From Bradyrhizobium sp. SZCCT0148 (GTDB lineage: Bacteria > Pseudomonadota > Alphaproteobacteria > Rhizobiales > Xanthobacteraceae): DNA of 64,000 bases. Where the stretch lies: positions 1 to 64,000 of the forward strand of contig NZ_JAFCKT010000013.1 of the NCBI RefSeq assembly GCF_018129985.1, written 5' to 3'. The position numbers and the translations under genes are program-made. The notes under the pieces are model-generated. The model made no database searches, was not told the DNA's origin, and worked only from the letters and a program-made list of their open reading frames with translations. Of this stretch, positions 1 through 9,285 are shown in pieces. Positions within the stretch are counted from its first letter, which is position 1; every line of letters starts with the position of its first letter.

Positions 1-438
1 GCCCGGTCTTCCCTGCGCCCTCTTTCAATCGAGGGCGAAGCGACGAAGCAAAGCTCGGGCGAAATGCGCCGCGAGGATGATCAATCACGTGTGCCGTTGA
101 ACACCGCTCTCGTGCCCCGGACGCAGCGCAGCGCCCCTTCGGCGGTGCGCTGCTGAGCCGGGCCCATGTCGCAGCGCGCGCTGTGCCTTGCTCAATCGCG
201 GCTCTGCGCCGCAACGCATGAGCGTTGCAGCGCGTCCGACACGAGACGCGCGCCCGAACTTCGAAATGCACACCCGGCGCATTGCCTTCGCACGAGCGTC
301 ACAGTCTCTAAAACGCACTAACCAACACCTGACTTAAAACTGTCATAATCACCGAACGGAACCGGCGCCTGCGTACTTTTTACAGGTCGTTAAGTGCGAC
401 TGCATTGGATGCGCCAGGAAAGTGCGTTGGGGACTGCA
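1..438. other. Left-edge intergenic region, no gene seen
   Basis: I see no credible coding sequence here. The only long open frame, on the minus strand, is arginine-rich and low-complexity, as expected from high-GC non-coding DNA. The stretch holds one copy of a dispersed repeat (106-168) and the leader of the GGDEF/EAL gene. No promoter is clear enough to call. Confidence 0.6.
106..168. repeat. Dispersed Bradyrhizobium-type intergenic repeat, copy 1
   Basis: The segment opens with GCTCTCGTGCCCCGGACG and contains inverted GCAGCGCAGCGC / GCGCTGCTG arms before a GGGCCCATG end. A shorter relative with the same CTCTCGTG(C/T)CCCGGACG opening occurs at 18406-18460. From general knowledge, segments like this recur between genes in Bradyrhizobium genomes; a genome-wide copy count was not possible. 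Confidence 0.5.
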
Positions 439-2901
439 ATGAGTGCCGCGAAGAAGATACCGGGAAAACCGGTCACCGAAATGTTCGACGACATCCCGGT
501 GCTTCAGCGCAAATGGCGCGCGGCGTTGAAGCCGGGCGATCGGCTGCCGCGTTACGAGGACGTGATGCTCGGCAGTCTCGGCCGGCTCGCCGATCACATC
601 GCGCTGCTGAGGAACGACGGCAGGCTCGAACTGTCGCGCAGCGGACGCTACGTGCAGAAATGGCTCGGCGAGGAGCGCTGGGATATCCCCGTGGCCGAAT
701 TGTCGCCCGATTGCGCCACGGCCCTGACGGAGGCAGCTTCCATCGCGCTCGCGACGCGGCAGCCCCATCATGCGAGCGCGTATTGCGTGCGCGACGGCAT
801 GGTCAGGACCTACGACGTGCTGGCGCTGCCGACGGCCTCGCGCTGGGGTGCCACGCTGGTCGGCGCTTATGTCAACGAGCGCGGCGCGCAGTACAATCTG
901 CTGGACGCGATCTTCGCCGCGACCGACGACGCGGTAATCTCGCTGGCGACGCTGCGCGGCGCCGACGGCAAGCCGTTCGACCTTCAGATCGTGCATCACA
1001 ACAACAGCGCGAGCGCGCTGCTGAATGTCGCGACCGGAGGCTTGTTGTGGAGGCGTATCGGCGAGGGAGCCACGCTGCTGGCCATGCCCGAAATCATGGA
1101 CGTCCTGCTCAAGGCCGTGGCGGGCGGCCGCGGCGAGCAGCTCGAGATCGAGCACGAGGGGCGTCATCTCCGCTTCAGCGCCACCGCTTTCGCCGACGTG
1201 GTCTCGCTGACGATCTCCGACGTCACCGCGTTGAAGCGGCGCGATGCCTCGTTTCGCCTGCTGTTCGACAACAACCCGATGCCGATGTGGGTGTTCGATG
1301 CCGAGACCAAGCGGTTTCTCAACGTCAACGACGCCGCGGTCCAGCATTACGGCTACAGCCGCGCCACTTTCCTGCGCATGAAGCTGCACGAGATATGGCC
1401 GGAGGACGAGTGGCACAGCCACGCCGAGGCTCTCGAGCGCCTCGGCGAGGCCTATCACTCCTCGCGCAACTGGCGGCATTTGCGCGCCGACGGTAGCGAG
1501 ATCGAGGTGCTCACCTTCGGCCGCCGCGTCGCCTTCGACGATCGCGACGGCTATCTGGTCGCGGTGGTCGACATCACGGAGCGCCGCAAAGCCGAGGCAC
1601 GCATCGCGCACATGGCGCACCATGACGGGCTCACCGACCTGCCGAACCGGGAATATTTCCAGGAGCGCCTGAAGCAGGCGCTGGACCAGGCCGGCGACAG
1701 GCGCGTCGGCGTGCTCTACATCGATCTCGACCTGTTCAAGAACATCAACGATTCCTTCGGTCATCCCGTGGGCGACCGCCTGCTCAAGGACGTCGCAGAA
1801 CGCCTGACCACCGCGGTCCGCGGCGGCAATCTGGCGGCCCGGCTTGGCGGCGACGAATTCGCGGTGATCCTCGCCGCCGACGTTTCGCCGAACGAGGCCA
1901 GCGCCTGCGCCGGCCTGCTGATCGACATGCTGAAGGCGCCCTACGACCTCGACGGTCAGGAGATGGTGATCGGCGCCAGCATCGGCATCGCGCTGTCGCC
2001 CGGTGACGGCACGACGCCGGAAGAATTGATGCGCAATGCCGATATGGCGCTGTACCGGGCGAAGTCCGACGGCGGCGGCGTCCACCATTTCTTCGAGCGC
2101 GAGATGGACCTGCAGGCCCAGAAGCGCCGCGACATGGAGCTCGATCTGCGCCGTGCGTTCGCCAATGGCGAGTTCGAGCTGCACTACCAGCCGCTGGTGT
2201 CGATCGCCTCCGACCGCATCTCCGGCTTCGAGTCGCTGCTGCGCTGGCGTCATCCGGACAAGGGGATGATCTCGCCGGCGGAGTTCATTCCGGTTGCCGA
2301 AGACATCGGCCTCATTACGCAATTGGGAGAGTGGGTCCTGCGCGAAGCCTGCGCCGAGGCCGTCAAATGGCCAGCCGAGGTCAAGGTCGCGGTCAATCTG
2401 TCGCCGGCGCAATTCCGCAGCCGCAACCTCGTTCAAATCGTGATCTCGGCGCTGGCACAGTCCGGCCTGTCACCGCGGCGGCTCGAGCTCGAAATCACCG
2501 AGTCGATCTTCCTCGCCGAAACCGATGCCAACCTCGCCATCCTGCACCAGCTGCGCGAGCTCGGCGTCAGCATCTCCATGGACGATTTCGGCACCGGCTA
2601 TTCCAGCCTCAGCTATCTCAGGAGCTTCCCGTTCGACAAGATCAAGATCGATCGCTCGTTCGTGAAGGATCTGGCAGAGCGGCCCGATTGCGGCGCGATC
2701 GTGCGCGCGATTTCCGGGCTCGGCCGTAGCCTCAACATCACCACGACTGCGGAGGGTGTCGAGACCGAGGACCAGCTCGACTGGCTCCGTGCAGAAGGCT
2801 GTAACGAGGTGCAGGGCTTTCTGTTCAGCGCCGCGCGGCCCGCCGGGGAGATCGCAAAATTGCTCGCCGATTTCGGTCAACGCGCCTCACGGGCGGCGTA
2901 G
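439..2901 (+). CDS. PAS-GGDEF-EAL cyclic-di-GMP turnover protein
   Basis: Predicted 820-residue cytosolic protein that makes and/or degrades cyclic di-GMP. The N-terminal ~250 residues look like PAS-type sensing sequence, followed by a clear PAS domain (~265-385). A diguanylate cyclase domain carries an intact GGDEF motif near 470-474. Its upstream inhibitory site reads RGGN instead of RxxD, so product inhibition may be lost. The phosphodiesterase domain has ESL in place of EAL (~598) but keeps the ExTES, DDFGTG (~715), KIDRSF and AEGVE motifs, so hydrolysis is plausible. ATG 439 is preceded by GGGGAC; GTG 394 and ATG 409 are in-frame alternatives. The 3' end overlaps the convergent hydrolase gene by 15 bp. 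Confidence 0.92.
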   Translation: MSAAKKIPGKPVTEMFDDIPVLQRKWRAALKPGDRLPRYEDVMLGSLGRLADHIALLRNDGRLELSRSGRYVQKWLGEERWDIPVAELSPDCATALTEAASIALATRQPHHASAYCVRDGMVRTYDVLALPTASRWGATLVGAYVNERGAQYNLLDAIFAATDDAVISLATLRGADGKPFDLQIVHHNNSASALLNVATGGLLWRRIGEGATLLAMPEIMDVLLKAVAGGRGEQLEIEHEGRHLRFSATAFADVVSLTISDVTALKRRDASFRLLFDNNPMPMWVFDAETKRFLNVNDAAVQHYGYSRATFLRMKLHEIWPEDEWHSHAEALERLGEAYHSSRNWRHLRADGSEIEVLTFGRRVAFDDRDGYLVAVVDITERRKAEARIAHMAHHDGLTDLPNREYFQERLKQALDQAGDRRVGVLYIDLDLFKNINDSFGHPVGDRLLKDVAERLTTAVRGGNLAARLGGDEFAVILAADVSPNEASACAGLLIDMLKAPYDLDGQEMVIGASIGIALSPGDGTTPEELMRNADMALYRAKSDGGGVHHFFEREMDLQAQKRRDMELDLRRAFANGEFELHYQPLVSIASDRISGFESLLRWRHPDKGMISPAEFIPVAEDIGLITQLGEWVLREACAEAVKWPAEVKVAVNLSPAQFRSRNLVQIVISALAQSGLSPRRLELEITESIFLAETDANLAILHQLRELGVSISMDDFGTGYSSLSYLRSFPFDKIKIDRSFVKDLAERPDCGAIVRAISGLGRSLNITTTAEGVETEDQLDWLRAEGCNEVQGFLFSAARPAGEIAKLLADFGQRASRAA

Positions 2902-4155
2902 ACCTTCCGGATAGCAATCGTAGACCAGCGCCTTGAAGGCGGGCGTGATGCGACCGCGCTCGGCCTGGGTCTGCTGCATCATGAGGTAGACCATGTCGAG
3001 CTTCGGATCGACGCCGAAATAGGTGCCGCTGCCGCTGTCCCATTTCAACTCGCCGAGCGAGCCCGGCGGCGGCGGTTTCGCGTTGCCGGGATCGGTCCGC
3101 ACCGCAAGGCCGTAGCCATAGCCGAAGCCGTCGCCGGGGAAATAGAAATAATCGCGTCCGACGCCGGAGTGGGGCCCGATGTGATCCGTCGTCATGGCCT
3201 TGAACGCGGCGGGGCTCAGGTAACGCTTGCCGTCAAACTCGCCACCATTGAGCAGCATCTGCGAGAAGCGCTGATAGTCGGTGATGGTCGAGAGCAGCCC
3301 GCCGCCGCCGGACTGCCATTCGGGATGGTCGAGGCGTTCGCGCTCTCCAGCGAGCAGGATGAAGTCGTTCGGCAACGGTCGCGCCATCCGCGCAAGCTCG
3401 TCCTCCGTCGCCAGCGCGAATTTGGTGCTATTCATGCCGAGCGGGTCGAAGATGCGCTGTTTCAGGAACTGATACAGCGTTTGCCCCGAGATGATCTCGA
3501 TGACCGCACCAAGCACGTCGGTTGAATGACCATAACGCCACAGCGTTCCCGGCTGCCGCGCCAGCGGCAGTTTTGCGATGCGGTCGGCGAATTCGCGGTT
3601 GTTGAAGCCGCCTTCGAAGATGTTGGCGGCCTTGTAGGCCTGCTCGACCCATTTGCCGCCGATATAATCGTAGCTGATGCCCGAGGTCTGCCGCAGCAGA
3701 TCCTCGATGTTGACGGGACGGACCGGCGGCACGAGATCGAGCTTCAGCTTGCCGTCGGGCAGGGTGACCTCGAGGCCGACCTCGGTGGCGGCAAACAGCG
3801 GAACGTATTTCGACACGGGGTCGGTCAGCGCCAGCTTGCCCTCGTCGATCAGCATCATCGCGCCGAGGCACGTGATCGGCTTGGTCATCGAGTGGATCGC
3901 GAAGATCGTGTCCGGCGTCATCGCAACGCCGGTCCTGGTATCGCGCACGCCGAATGTCTTCTGGTAGACCGGCTTGCCGTGCTGCTGCACCAGGATCACG
4001 GCGCCGGGCAGCCGGCCGCTTCCCACCTCGTCGTCGAAGAATGCCGTGATGCGGTCGAGCCCCTCGGACGAGGGGGCGGGGATGTCGGCGGCGCGGCTTC
4101 GCGCCATCGTGCCGGCGAGCATGGCGGCCCCCACCAGAAAATCACGACGCTTCAT
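2887..4155 (-). CDS. Tat-exported serine hydrolase, beta-lactamase (class C/esterase) fold
   Basis: A 422-residue protein starting MKRRDFLVGAAML, a twin-arginine-type signal peptide, so probably periplasmic. The beta-lactamase-fold active site is visible: S-M-T-K (SxxK) in the IHSMTKP segment, and a YGH tyrosine motif standing for YxN before a GAVIEIISG helix. Such proteins are usually esterases or D-amino-acid/peptide hydrolases rather than resistance enzymes; the substrate cannot be read from sequence. ATG 4155 has an excellent AGGAGG ribosome site 7 bases upstream, favouring it over the ATG at 4182. It is convergent with the GGDEF/EAL gene. Confidence 0.88.
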   Translation of the reverse strand: MKRRDFLVGAAMLAGTMARSRAADIPAPSSEGLDRITAFFDDEVGSGRLPGAVILVQQHGKPVYQKTFGVRDTRTGVAMTPDTIFAIHSMTKPITCLGAMMLIDEGKLALTDPVSKYVPLFAATEVGLEVTLPDGKLKLDLVPPVRPVNIEDLLRQTSGISYDYIGGKWVEQAYKAANIFEGGFNNREFADRIAKLPLARQPGTLWRYGHSTDVLGAVIEIISGQTLYQFLKQRIFDPLGMNSTKFALATEDELARMARPLPNDFILLAGERERLDHPEWQSGGGGLLSTITDYQRFSQMLLNGGEFDGKRYLSPAAFKAMTTDHIGPHSGVGRDYFYFPGDGFGYGYGLAVRTDPGNAKPPPPGSLGELKWDSGSGTYFGVDPKLDMVYLMMQQTQAERGRITPAFKALVYDCYPEGLRRP

Positions 4156-4218
4156 CCGCACCTTCCTCCTCGGCGGGATCAAAGCCGCAAGACGCTGGAG
4201 GCGTCAACAAGCGTTCGA

Positions 4219-4782
4219 TTAAAAACGCGTCACGATTTCCGAAAGGAACGGTCGCGGACGGTCTTCGCTCGGCTTGGTCGGCGTACCCACGTGGATGAAG
4301 CCGGCAAGTTTCTCATCCGGCTTGAGGCCGAGGCCGTCGAGCACGTCGCGATCGAACGAGAACCAGCCGGTCAGCCAGCAGGCGCCGTAGCCGAGCGCGG
4401 TCGCGGCCGTGACGATGTTCATGGCGCTGGCGCCGGCAGACAATTCCTGCTCGAACGCCGGCACCTTCGGATGCGGCCTGGTGAAACTGACGATGCCGAT
4501 CACGAGCGGCGCGTCGGTGAGGCGCCTGCGCTCGGTCTCGACGTCGGCGGCGGGCGCACCGGGATTCTTCCGGGCGAAGACGTTGGCAATCACGTCGCCG
4601 GCGCGCTGGCGGGCGTCGCCTTCGAAAACGATGAAGCGCCAGGGTGCGAGCTTGCCATGGTCGGGCACGCGCGCGCCGATGGTGAGGATGGTCTCGAGCT
4701 CGGCCGCCGAAGGGCCGGGCCCGGTCATCTCGCGCGGCTTGACCGAGCGGCGGGTCTTCAGGAGTTCGATGGCGTCGGGCAC
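4219..4782 (-). CDS. Nitroreductase-family FMN oxidoreductase
   Basis: 187-residue protein with the nitroreductase opening AIELLKTRRSVK (phosphate-binding Arg-Arg-Ser of the FMN site), PDHGKLAPWRFIVF and a C-terminal GTPTKPSEDRPRP segment, close to the E. coli YdjA subgroup (about 183 residues). Expected to reduce nitro or quinone-like compounds with NAD(P)H. GTG 4782 is chosen because the protein then begins at the conserved first helix and AAGAGG lies just upstream; an ATG at 4845 would add 21 residues unlike the family. It is a single gene between the serine hydrolase and thrS. Confidence 0.88.
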   Translation of the reverse strand: MPDAIELLKTRRSVKPREMTGPGPSAAELETILTIGARVPDHGKLAPWRFIVFEGDARQRAGDVIANVFARKNPGAPAADVETERRRLTDAPLVIGIVSFTRPHPKVPAFEQELSAGASAMNIVTAATALGYGACWLTGWFSFDRDVLDGLGLKPDEKLAGFIHVGTPTKPSEDRPRPFLSEIVTRF

Positions 4783-4875
4783 TGCGATATCCTCTTCAAA
4801 TGGTCGTCGGGCGTGCCATGCCGAGATAAGCATGCACGCCCGCAACCGGAAGCGAATTTAGATCGATTTCAGAGA

Positions 4876-6915
4876 TCAGATCGCGCCGCGCATCCGCTTG
4901 ACGTCGGGTGGCATCGCCTCGTCGACCAGCGCGGCGATCGCCTCCTCGGTCGTCATCACCTTCTGGCCGTCGCTACCGAGCCGGCGGACCGAGACCGAAT
5001 GCGTCTCGGCCTCTTTCTTGCCGACCACGAGCAGCGCCGGGATCTTGGCCAGCGAATGCTCGCGGACCTTGTAGTTGATCTTTTCGTTGCGCAGATCGAT
5101 CTCGACCCGAAGGCCCGCGCGGCGTGCCTGCTCCATCACCACCTTGGCGTATTCGTCGCCTTCCGAGGTGATGGTGGTGACCACCGCCTGCACCGGCGAG
5201 AGCCAGAGCGGGAAATTGCCGGCATAGTGCTCGATCAGGATGCCGATATAGCGCTCCATCGAGCCGCAGATCGCACGGTGCACCATGACCGGCGGTTTCT
5301 TGCCGCCGTCATGGTCGATGTAGAATGCGCCGAACCGCTCCGGCAGGTTGAAGTCGACCTGCGTGGTGCCGCACTGCCAGTCGCGGCCGATGGCGTCGCG
5401 CAGCACATATTCGAACTTCGGCCCGTAGAACGCGCCTTCGCCGGGGTTGATCTCGGTCTTGATGTGATTGCTCTGCGACTGGATCTCGCGCAGCACCGTC
5501 GCCATCACGCGCTCGGCGTGATCCCACATCTCGTCGGTGCCGACGCGCTTGTCCGGCCGCGTCGACAGCTTCACGGTCAGATCCCCGGTGAAGCCGAAAT
5601 CGGCGTAGGTCGACAGGATGAGATCGTTGATCTTCAGGCATTCCTCGGCCAGTTGGTCCTCGGTGCAGAAGATGTGCGCATCGTCCTGAGTGAAGCCGCG
5701 CACGCGCATCAAGCCATGCATGGCGCCGGAGGGCTCGTAGCGATGCACCACGCCGAACTCGGCGAGGCGCAAGGGCAGGTCACGGTAGCTCTTCAGGCCG
5801 TGCTTGAAGATCTGGACGTGACCCGGGCAGTTCATCGGCTTCAGCGCAAACCAGCGCTTGTCCTCGGCCTCGTCACCGGCCGACTGCGCCGCGAACATGT
5901 TCTCGCGGTACCAGCCCCAATGTCCCGAGGTCTCCCACAGCGACTTGTCGAGGATCTGCGGCGCGTTGACCTCGCTGTAATCGCCGGTCAGGCGCCGGCG
6001 CATATAGGCGATCAGCTGCTGGAAGATGGTCCAGCCCTTGGCGTGCCAGAACACGACGCCCGGACCCTCCTCCTGGAAGTGGAAGAGGTCGAGCTCGCGT
6101 CCGAGCTTGCGATGGTCGCGCTTCTCGGCTTCCTCGATCTGCTTGAGGTAAGCGTCGAGGTCCTCCTGCTTGGCAAAAGCGGTGCCGTAGATGCGGGTCA
6201 GCATCGGATTGTTGCTGTCGCCGCGCCAATAGGCGCCGGCCACCTTCATCAGCTTGAAGGCGTTGCCGACCTTGCCGGTCGAGGTCATGTGCGGGCCGCG
6301 GCAGAGATCGAACCAGTCGCCCTGGTAGTAGATCTTGATCGGCTCGTTGCCGGGAATGGCGTCGACCAGCTCGACCTTGAAGGCCTCGCCCTTGTCGCGG
6401 AACACCTGCTTGGTTTTCTCGCGGTCCCAGACTTCCTTCGTGAAAGGCTTATCGCGCGCGATCAGCTCGCGCATCTTTTTCTCGATGGCGGCAAAGTCGT
6501 CCGGCGTGAACGGCTCGTTGCGGAAGAAGTCGTAATAGAAGCCGTTCTCGATCACGGGACCGATGGTGACCTGGGTGCCCGGCCACAGCGCTTGCACGGC
6601 CTCGGCGAGCACGTGCGCGCAGTCGTGACGGATCAATTCCAGCGCGCGCGGGTCGTCGCGGTTGACGAACTCGATCTTGGCATCGGCCTCGATCACATCG
6701 TTGAGATCGGAGACCACGCCGTCCAGCGCCATCGCCACGGTGCGCTTGGCCAGCGACGGCGAGATGCCCTTGGCGATGTCGAGACCGGTGATGCCGTGGT
6801 CGAATTGGCGCTGGGCGCCGTCCGGAAAGGTGAGGGTGACCTTGGCGGCAGGGGTCACGGGCTTCAGATTGCTGAGGGAATACTGGAAGCCGGATTCGGA
6901 TTTAGGCTCGGTCAT
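4876..6915 (-). CDS. thrS: Threonyl-tRNA synthetase
   Basis: A 679-residue class II aminoacyl-tRNA synthetase that charges tRNA-Thr. In order: an N-terminal TGS domain, the editing domain with HDCAHVLAEAV (HxxxH), the class II catalytic core with the MNCPGH zinc/threonine-binding cysteine and the RYEPSGAMHGL motif 2 region, and the anticodon-binding domain (from about LWLSPVQAVV). Full length, so functional. ATG 6915 (MTEPKSESG) follows CAGGAGAAAAGC; upstream in-frame starts lack family similarity. It is a chromosomal housekeeping gene, which marks this part of the window as core. Confidence 0.97.
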   Translation of the reverse strand: MTEPKSESGFQYSLSNLKPVTPAAKVTLTFPDGAQRQFDHGITGLDIAKGISPSLAKRTVAMALDGVVSDLNDVIEADAKIEFVNRDDPRALELIRHDCAHVLAEAVQALWPGTQVTIGPVIENGFYYDFFRNEPFTPDDFAAIEKKMRELIARDKPFTKEVWDREKTKQVFRDKGEAFKVELVDAIPGNEPIKIYYQGDWFDLCRGPHMTSTGKVGNAFKLMKVAGAYWRGDSNNPMLTRIYGTAFAKQEDLDAYLKQIEEAEKRDHRKLGRELDLFHFQEEGPGVVFWHAKGWTIFQQLIAYMRRRLTGDYSEVNAPQILDKSLWETSGHWGWYRENMFAAQSAGDEAEDKRWFALKPMNCPGHVQIFKHGLKSYRDLPLRLAEFGVVHRYEPSGAMHGLMRVRGFTQDDAHIFCTEDQLAEECLKINDLILSTYADFGFTGDLTVKLSTRPDKRVGTDEMWDHAERVMATVLREIQSQSNHIKTEINPGEGAFYGPKFEYVLRDAIGRDWQCGTTQVDFNLPERFGAFYIDHDGGKKPPVMVHRAICGSMERYIGILIEHYAGNFPLWLSPVQAVVTTITSEGDEYAKVVMEQARRAGLRVEIDLRNEKINYKVREHSLAKIPALLVVGKKEAETHSVSVRRLGSDGQKVMTTEEAIAALVDEAMPPDVKRMRGAI

Positions 6916-7101
6916 TGCTTTTCTCCTGAGGCTCACTCCTGCGAACGAGCGCAGGTAAGCGGGAACGAGCGATATATCAGGCGATTCGGCCTGCGCAATC
7001 CGGCAATTCCAAGAAAGTGGCGCGCAAAAGCCGGGGCGGCGCTTCAACTATTTCGAGCCGCCCCCTTTCACCGTTCACGGCGGTGCTCTACATGCACTTG
7101 C

Positions 7102-8274
7102 ATGGAAAATCCGCCCGCTGCCGGCCGTTTCACGCCAACCGCCTTGATGCTCGGCAATCTCGTCACCGGATGTTCGGTCCTAGCACCGGCGGGCATGCTG
7201 CCGGAGCTGGCGAGGGGGCTCGACGTCAGCATTCATGCGGCCGGGCTCCTCGTGACCTTCGGCGCTGTGACGCTGTGCATCGGCTCGCCTCTGACGGCTT
7301 GGCTGACCAGCCGCATCGATCGGCGGACGCTGCTCACGACCACGCTGGCGGTGCTTGCCTTCGGCAATCTCGCCTCCGCCTTTGCGCCCGACTACGCCAG
7401 CCTTCTCGCCATCCGCCTCGTGATGCTCGCGGTCGGTGCGCTCTATACGCCGCAGGCTGCCGGCACCGCGGCGTTGATCGTGCCGGCCGAGCGGCGTGGC
7501 AGCGCCATCGCCTATATCTTTCTCGGTTGGTCGCTCGCTGCCGCCGTCGGCCTTCCGCTCATCACCTTCATCGCCAGCCGCACTGGCTGGCACGCCGCCT
7601 ATGGTGCGATCGGCATGCTCGGTTGCGTCAGTTTCCTCTTGTTGCTGTTGCGGCTACCCGCGGGCCTGAAGGGCGCGCCGGTGGACCTGAAGACCTGGCG
7701 CGATGTCGGTCGCAACAGGACGATCCTGCTGTTGCTGGCGATCACCATGCTGCAGATGTCGGGGCAGTTCGTGGTGTTTACCTTCATGGGCCCGCTGCTC
7801 AACAAGCTCACCGGCGCCGGTCCCGATGCGATCGGCATGGTGTTCGCGCTCTACGGCGTCTGCGGATTTCTCGGCGTCGTCGTTGCCACCCGCATCGTCG
7901 ACAGCTGGGGACCATATAGAACCTCGCTGCTGTTCACCTGCCTGCTGCTCGCGGGCGTTACTAGCTGGGCGCTCGGTGCAGGCACGCTTGCTTTCATGAC
8001 GGTCGGTGTCGCGATCTGGGGCCTCGCCTTTGCCTCGACAAATTCGATGCAGCAGGTGCGGCTGGTCGCGGCCGCGCCGCCGCTGGCATCGGCAACCGTC
8101 GCGCTCAATACGTCCGTCCTCTATATCGGCCAGGCGGTCGGCTCCGCCGTCGGCGGGCTGCTGTTCGCCCATGAGTTCCTGCATGCGCTCGGCTTCGTCG
8201 CGGTCGGTTTCGTCGTGGTGGCGCTGATCCTGGTGGTCATGACCCGGCCCCGGCCTGCCGCCGCCACGGCCTGA
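7102..8274 (+). CDS. MFS drug/sugar efflux transporter (12-TM)
   Basis: 390-residue integral membrane protein with about 12 hydrophobic segments. Its N-terminal half holds GMLPELARGLDVS and, after TM2, the LTSRIDRRTLL loop, the MFS motif A region. The overall pattern is that of the DHA1/AraJ-like efflux group (Pfam MFS_1). Substrate unknown; small-molecule efflux is the safest guess. An open frame extends upstream antisense to thrS and the hydrolases, but that extension reads as shadow sequence. ATG 7102 begins just before the first transmembrane helix. No neighbouring gene is co-directional. Confidence 0.88.
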   Translation: MENPPAAGRFTPTALMLGNLVTGCSVLAPAGMLPELARGLDVSIHAAGLLVTFGAVTLCIGSPLTAWLTSRIDRRTLLTTTLAVLAFGNLASAFAPDYASLLAIRLVMLAVGALYTPQAAGTAALIVPAERRGSAIAYIFLGWSLAAAVGLPLITFIASRTGWHAAYGAIGMLGCVSFLLLLLRLPAGLKGAPVDLKTWRDVGRNRTILLLLAITMLQMSGQFVVFTFMGPLLNKLTGAGPDAIGMVFALYGVCGFLGVVVATRIVDSWGPYRTSLLFTCLLLAGVTSWALGAGTLAFMTVGVAIWGLAFASTNSMQQVRLVAAAPPLASATVALNTSVLYIGQAVGSAVGGLLFAHEFLHALGFVAVGFVVVALILVVMTRPRPAAATA

Positions 8275-8365
8275 ATCCCGCATTTTCGTATACGCAAGGT
8301 GCTTGGCAAACCGCGCGCTGGAGCGCTAGAAGGCCGGTCATGGGGACCAAAGAGAGTTGACTGAA

Positions 8366-8743
8366 ATGAGGATGATTCTGGCGGTTGCCGCGGTGCTCTA
8401 TTCAGCCTCCGCGTTCGCGCAAGCCGACAAGCCACCGATGGTGGGGGACAAGCCCTTGGTGCAGGTCAAGCCAAAGGGGACGAAAGAGGCAGCGGCCAAG
8501 CCGGCCGCAGCGCCGAAGGGTAAACCGCAATCGATCGCGGCCCGGCTGCAAGCCTGTCTCGAGCTCGACGACGGCACCAAGGACCGTCTCAACTGCTACG
8601 ATGCCATTATCCCGCCGACGCCGAAGCCGAAGCCGCCGAAGGCCAAGGGCTATGCCGACTGCAAGTTCCTCAAGGAAGAAGACGAGCGGCTAGCCTGCTT
8701 CAACAGCTTTGCCGAGAGCATTCCGAAGCTGCCCAAAAGCTGA
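8366..8743 (+). CDS. Small exported lysine/proline-rich hypothetical protein
   Basis: 125 residues with a signal peptide (MRMILAVAAVLYSASAFAQA, cleavage after AQA). A Lys/Ala/Pro linker follows, then a C-terminal half with four spaced cysteines (LQACLEL, LNCYDA, ADCKFL, LACFNS) likely to form disulfides in the periplasm. The repeated Cys pattern suggests two related short motifs. ATG 8366 has AGAGAG nine bases upstream. Function not recognised; it looks like a rhizobial conserved exported protein. Confidence 0.7.
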   Translation: MRMILAVAAVLYSASAFAQADKPPMVGDKPLVQVKPKGTKEAAAKPAAAPKGKPQSIAARLQACLELDDGTKDRLNCYDAIIPPTPKPKPPKAKGYADCKFLKEEDERLACFNSFAESIPKLPKS

Positions 8744-8794
8744 GATTTACGAGAGCTGAGACCTGCAAAAGAGCGATCGTGAACGAGCCAAGGC

Positions 8795-9136
8795 TCAGTC
8801 GCTGATGCGGCTCAGCACCGCCCGGAAGGCAACGCCTGGCGCCTGCAGCGCGTTGCCTTCGAATTCCGCGGTGTCGCCGTCCTCCCGGCCGGCAAGCGCC
8901 AGCGTGATCCGGTCGGCGCCGAACAGCGACTTGAAGGACGGGTCGTCGTTATAGCGCTGGGTCGAGATCTTGACCTTGATGCTGTCGCCTTCGCCCGTAT
9001 AGGTGCCCATGAAGGCGAAAGCGGAATTGCCTCCACGCATCTTGCCATCCGTCACATAGACGACGCCGCAGCCCGTTCCATGAACGGTGTGGAAGTCGAC
9101 CTTGTACAATCCCTGCCGCACTGCTTGTTCCGACAT
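8795..9136 (-). CDS. GrlR-like small domain protein
   Basis: 113 residues (from ATG 9136, MSEQAVRQGLYKVDF) resembling the GrlR fold: an opening GLYKVDFHTVHGTGCGVVYV strand pair, GKMRGGNSAFAFMGTY, then SIKVKISTQRYNDD. GrlR is the negative regulator in enteropathogenic E. coli. In rhizobia such domains stand alone and their role is unknown, so only the fold is claimed. A TTG start at 9184 would add a hydrophobic leader (LPLAGLIVCGRVAFG) that could be a signal peptide. The site before ATG 9136 is weak, so the start is uncertain. Confidence 0.65.
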   Translation of the reverse strand: MSEQAVRQGLYKVDFHTVHGTGCGVVYVTDGKMRGGNSAFAFMGTYTGEGDSIKVKISTQRYNDDPSFKSLFGADRITLALAGREDGDTAEFEGNALQAPGVAFRAVLSRISD

Positions 9137-9285
9137 TCCAAACGCAACCCGGCCGCAAACTATGAGCCCTGCCAGCGGAAGCAATCCGGTGGCTCCCGGG
9201 GATGCAAGCCATCAACATCACATTTTGATCAGGGCCTGAGGCAATTGCGGGCAATGCCGTTTGATGCCGGCTGGCGCAATACCAA

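Noticed and set aside
85..318. 77-residue minus-strand frame at the left edge
   Set aside because: Arg-rich low complexity over a dispersed repeat; no ribosome site.
349..2436. 695-residue minus-strand open frame opposite the GGDEF/EAL gene
   Set aside because: Its sequence is Arg/Gln/Asp-rich shadow of the well-supported plus-strand gene, with no domain of its own.
3526..7101. Very long plus-strand open frame running into the MFS gene
   Set aside because: It is antisense to the serine hydrolase, nitroreductase and thrS. Only the part from 7102 has membrane-transporter character.
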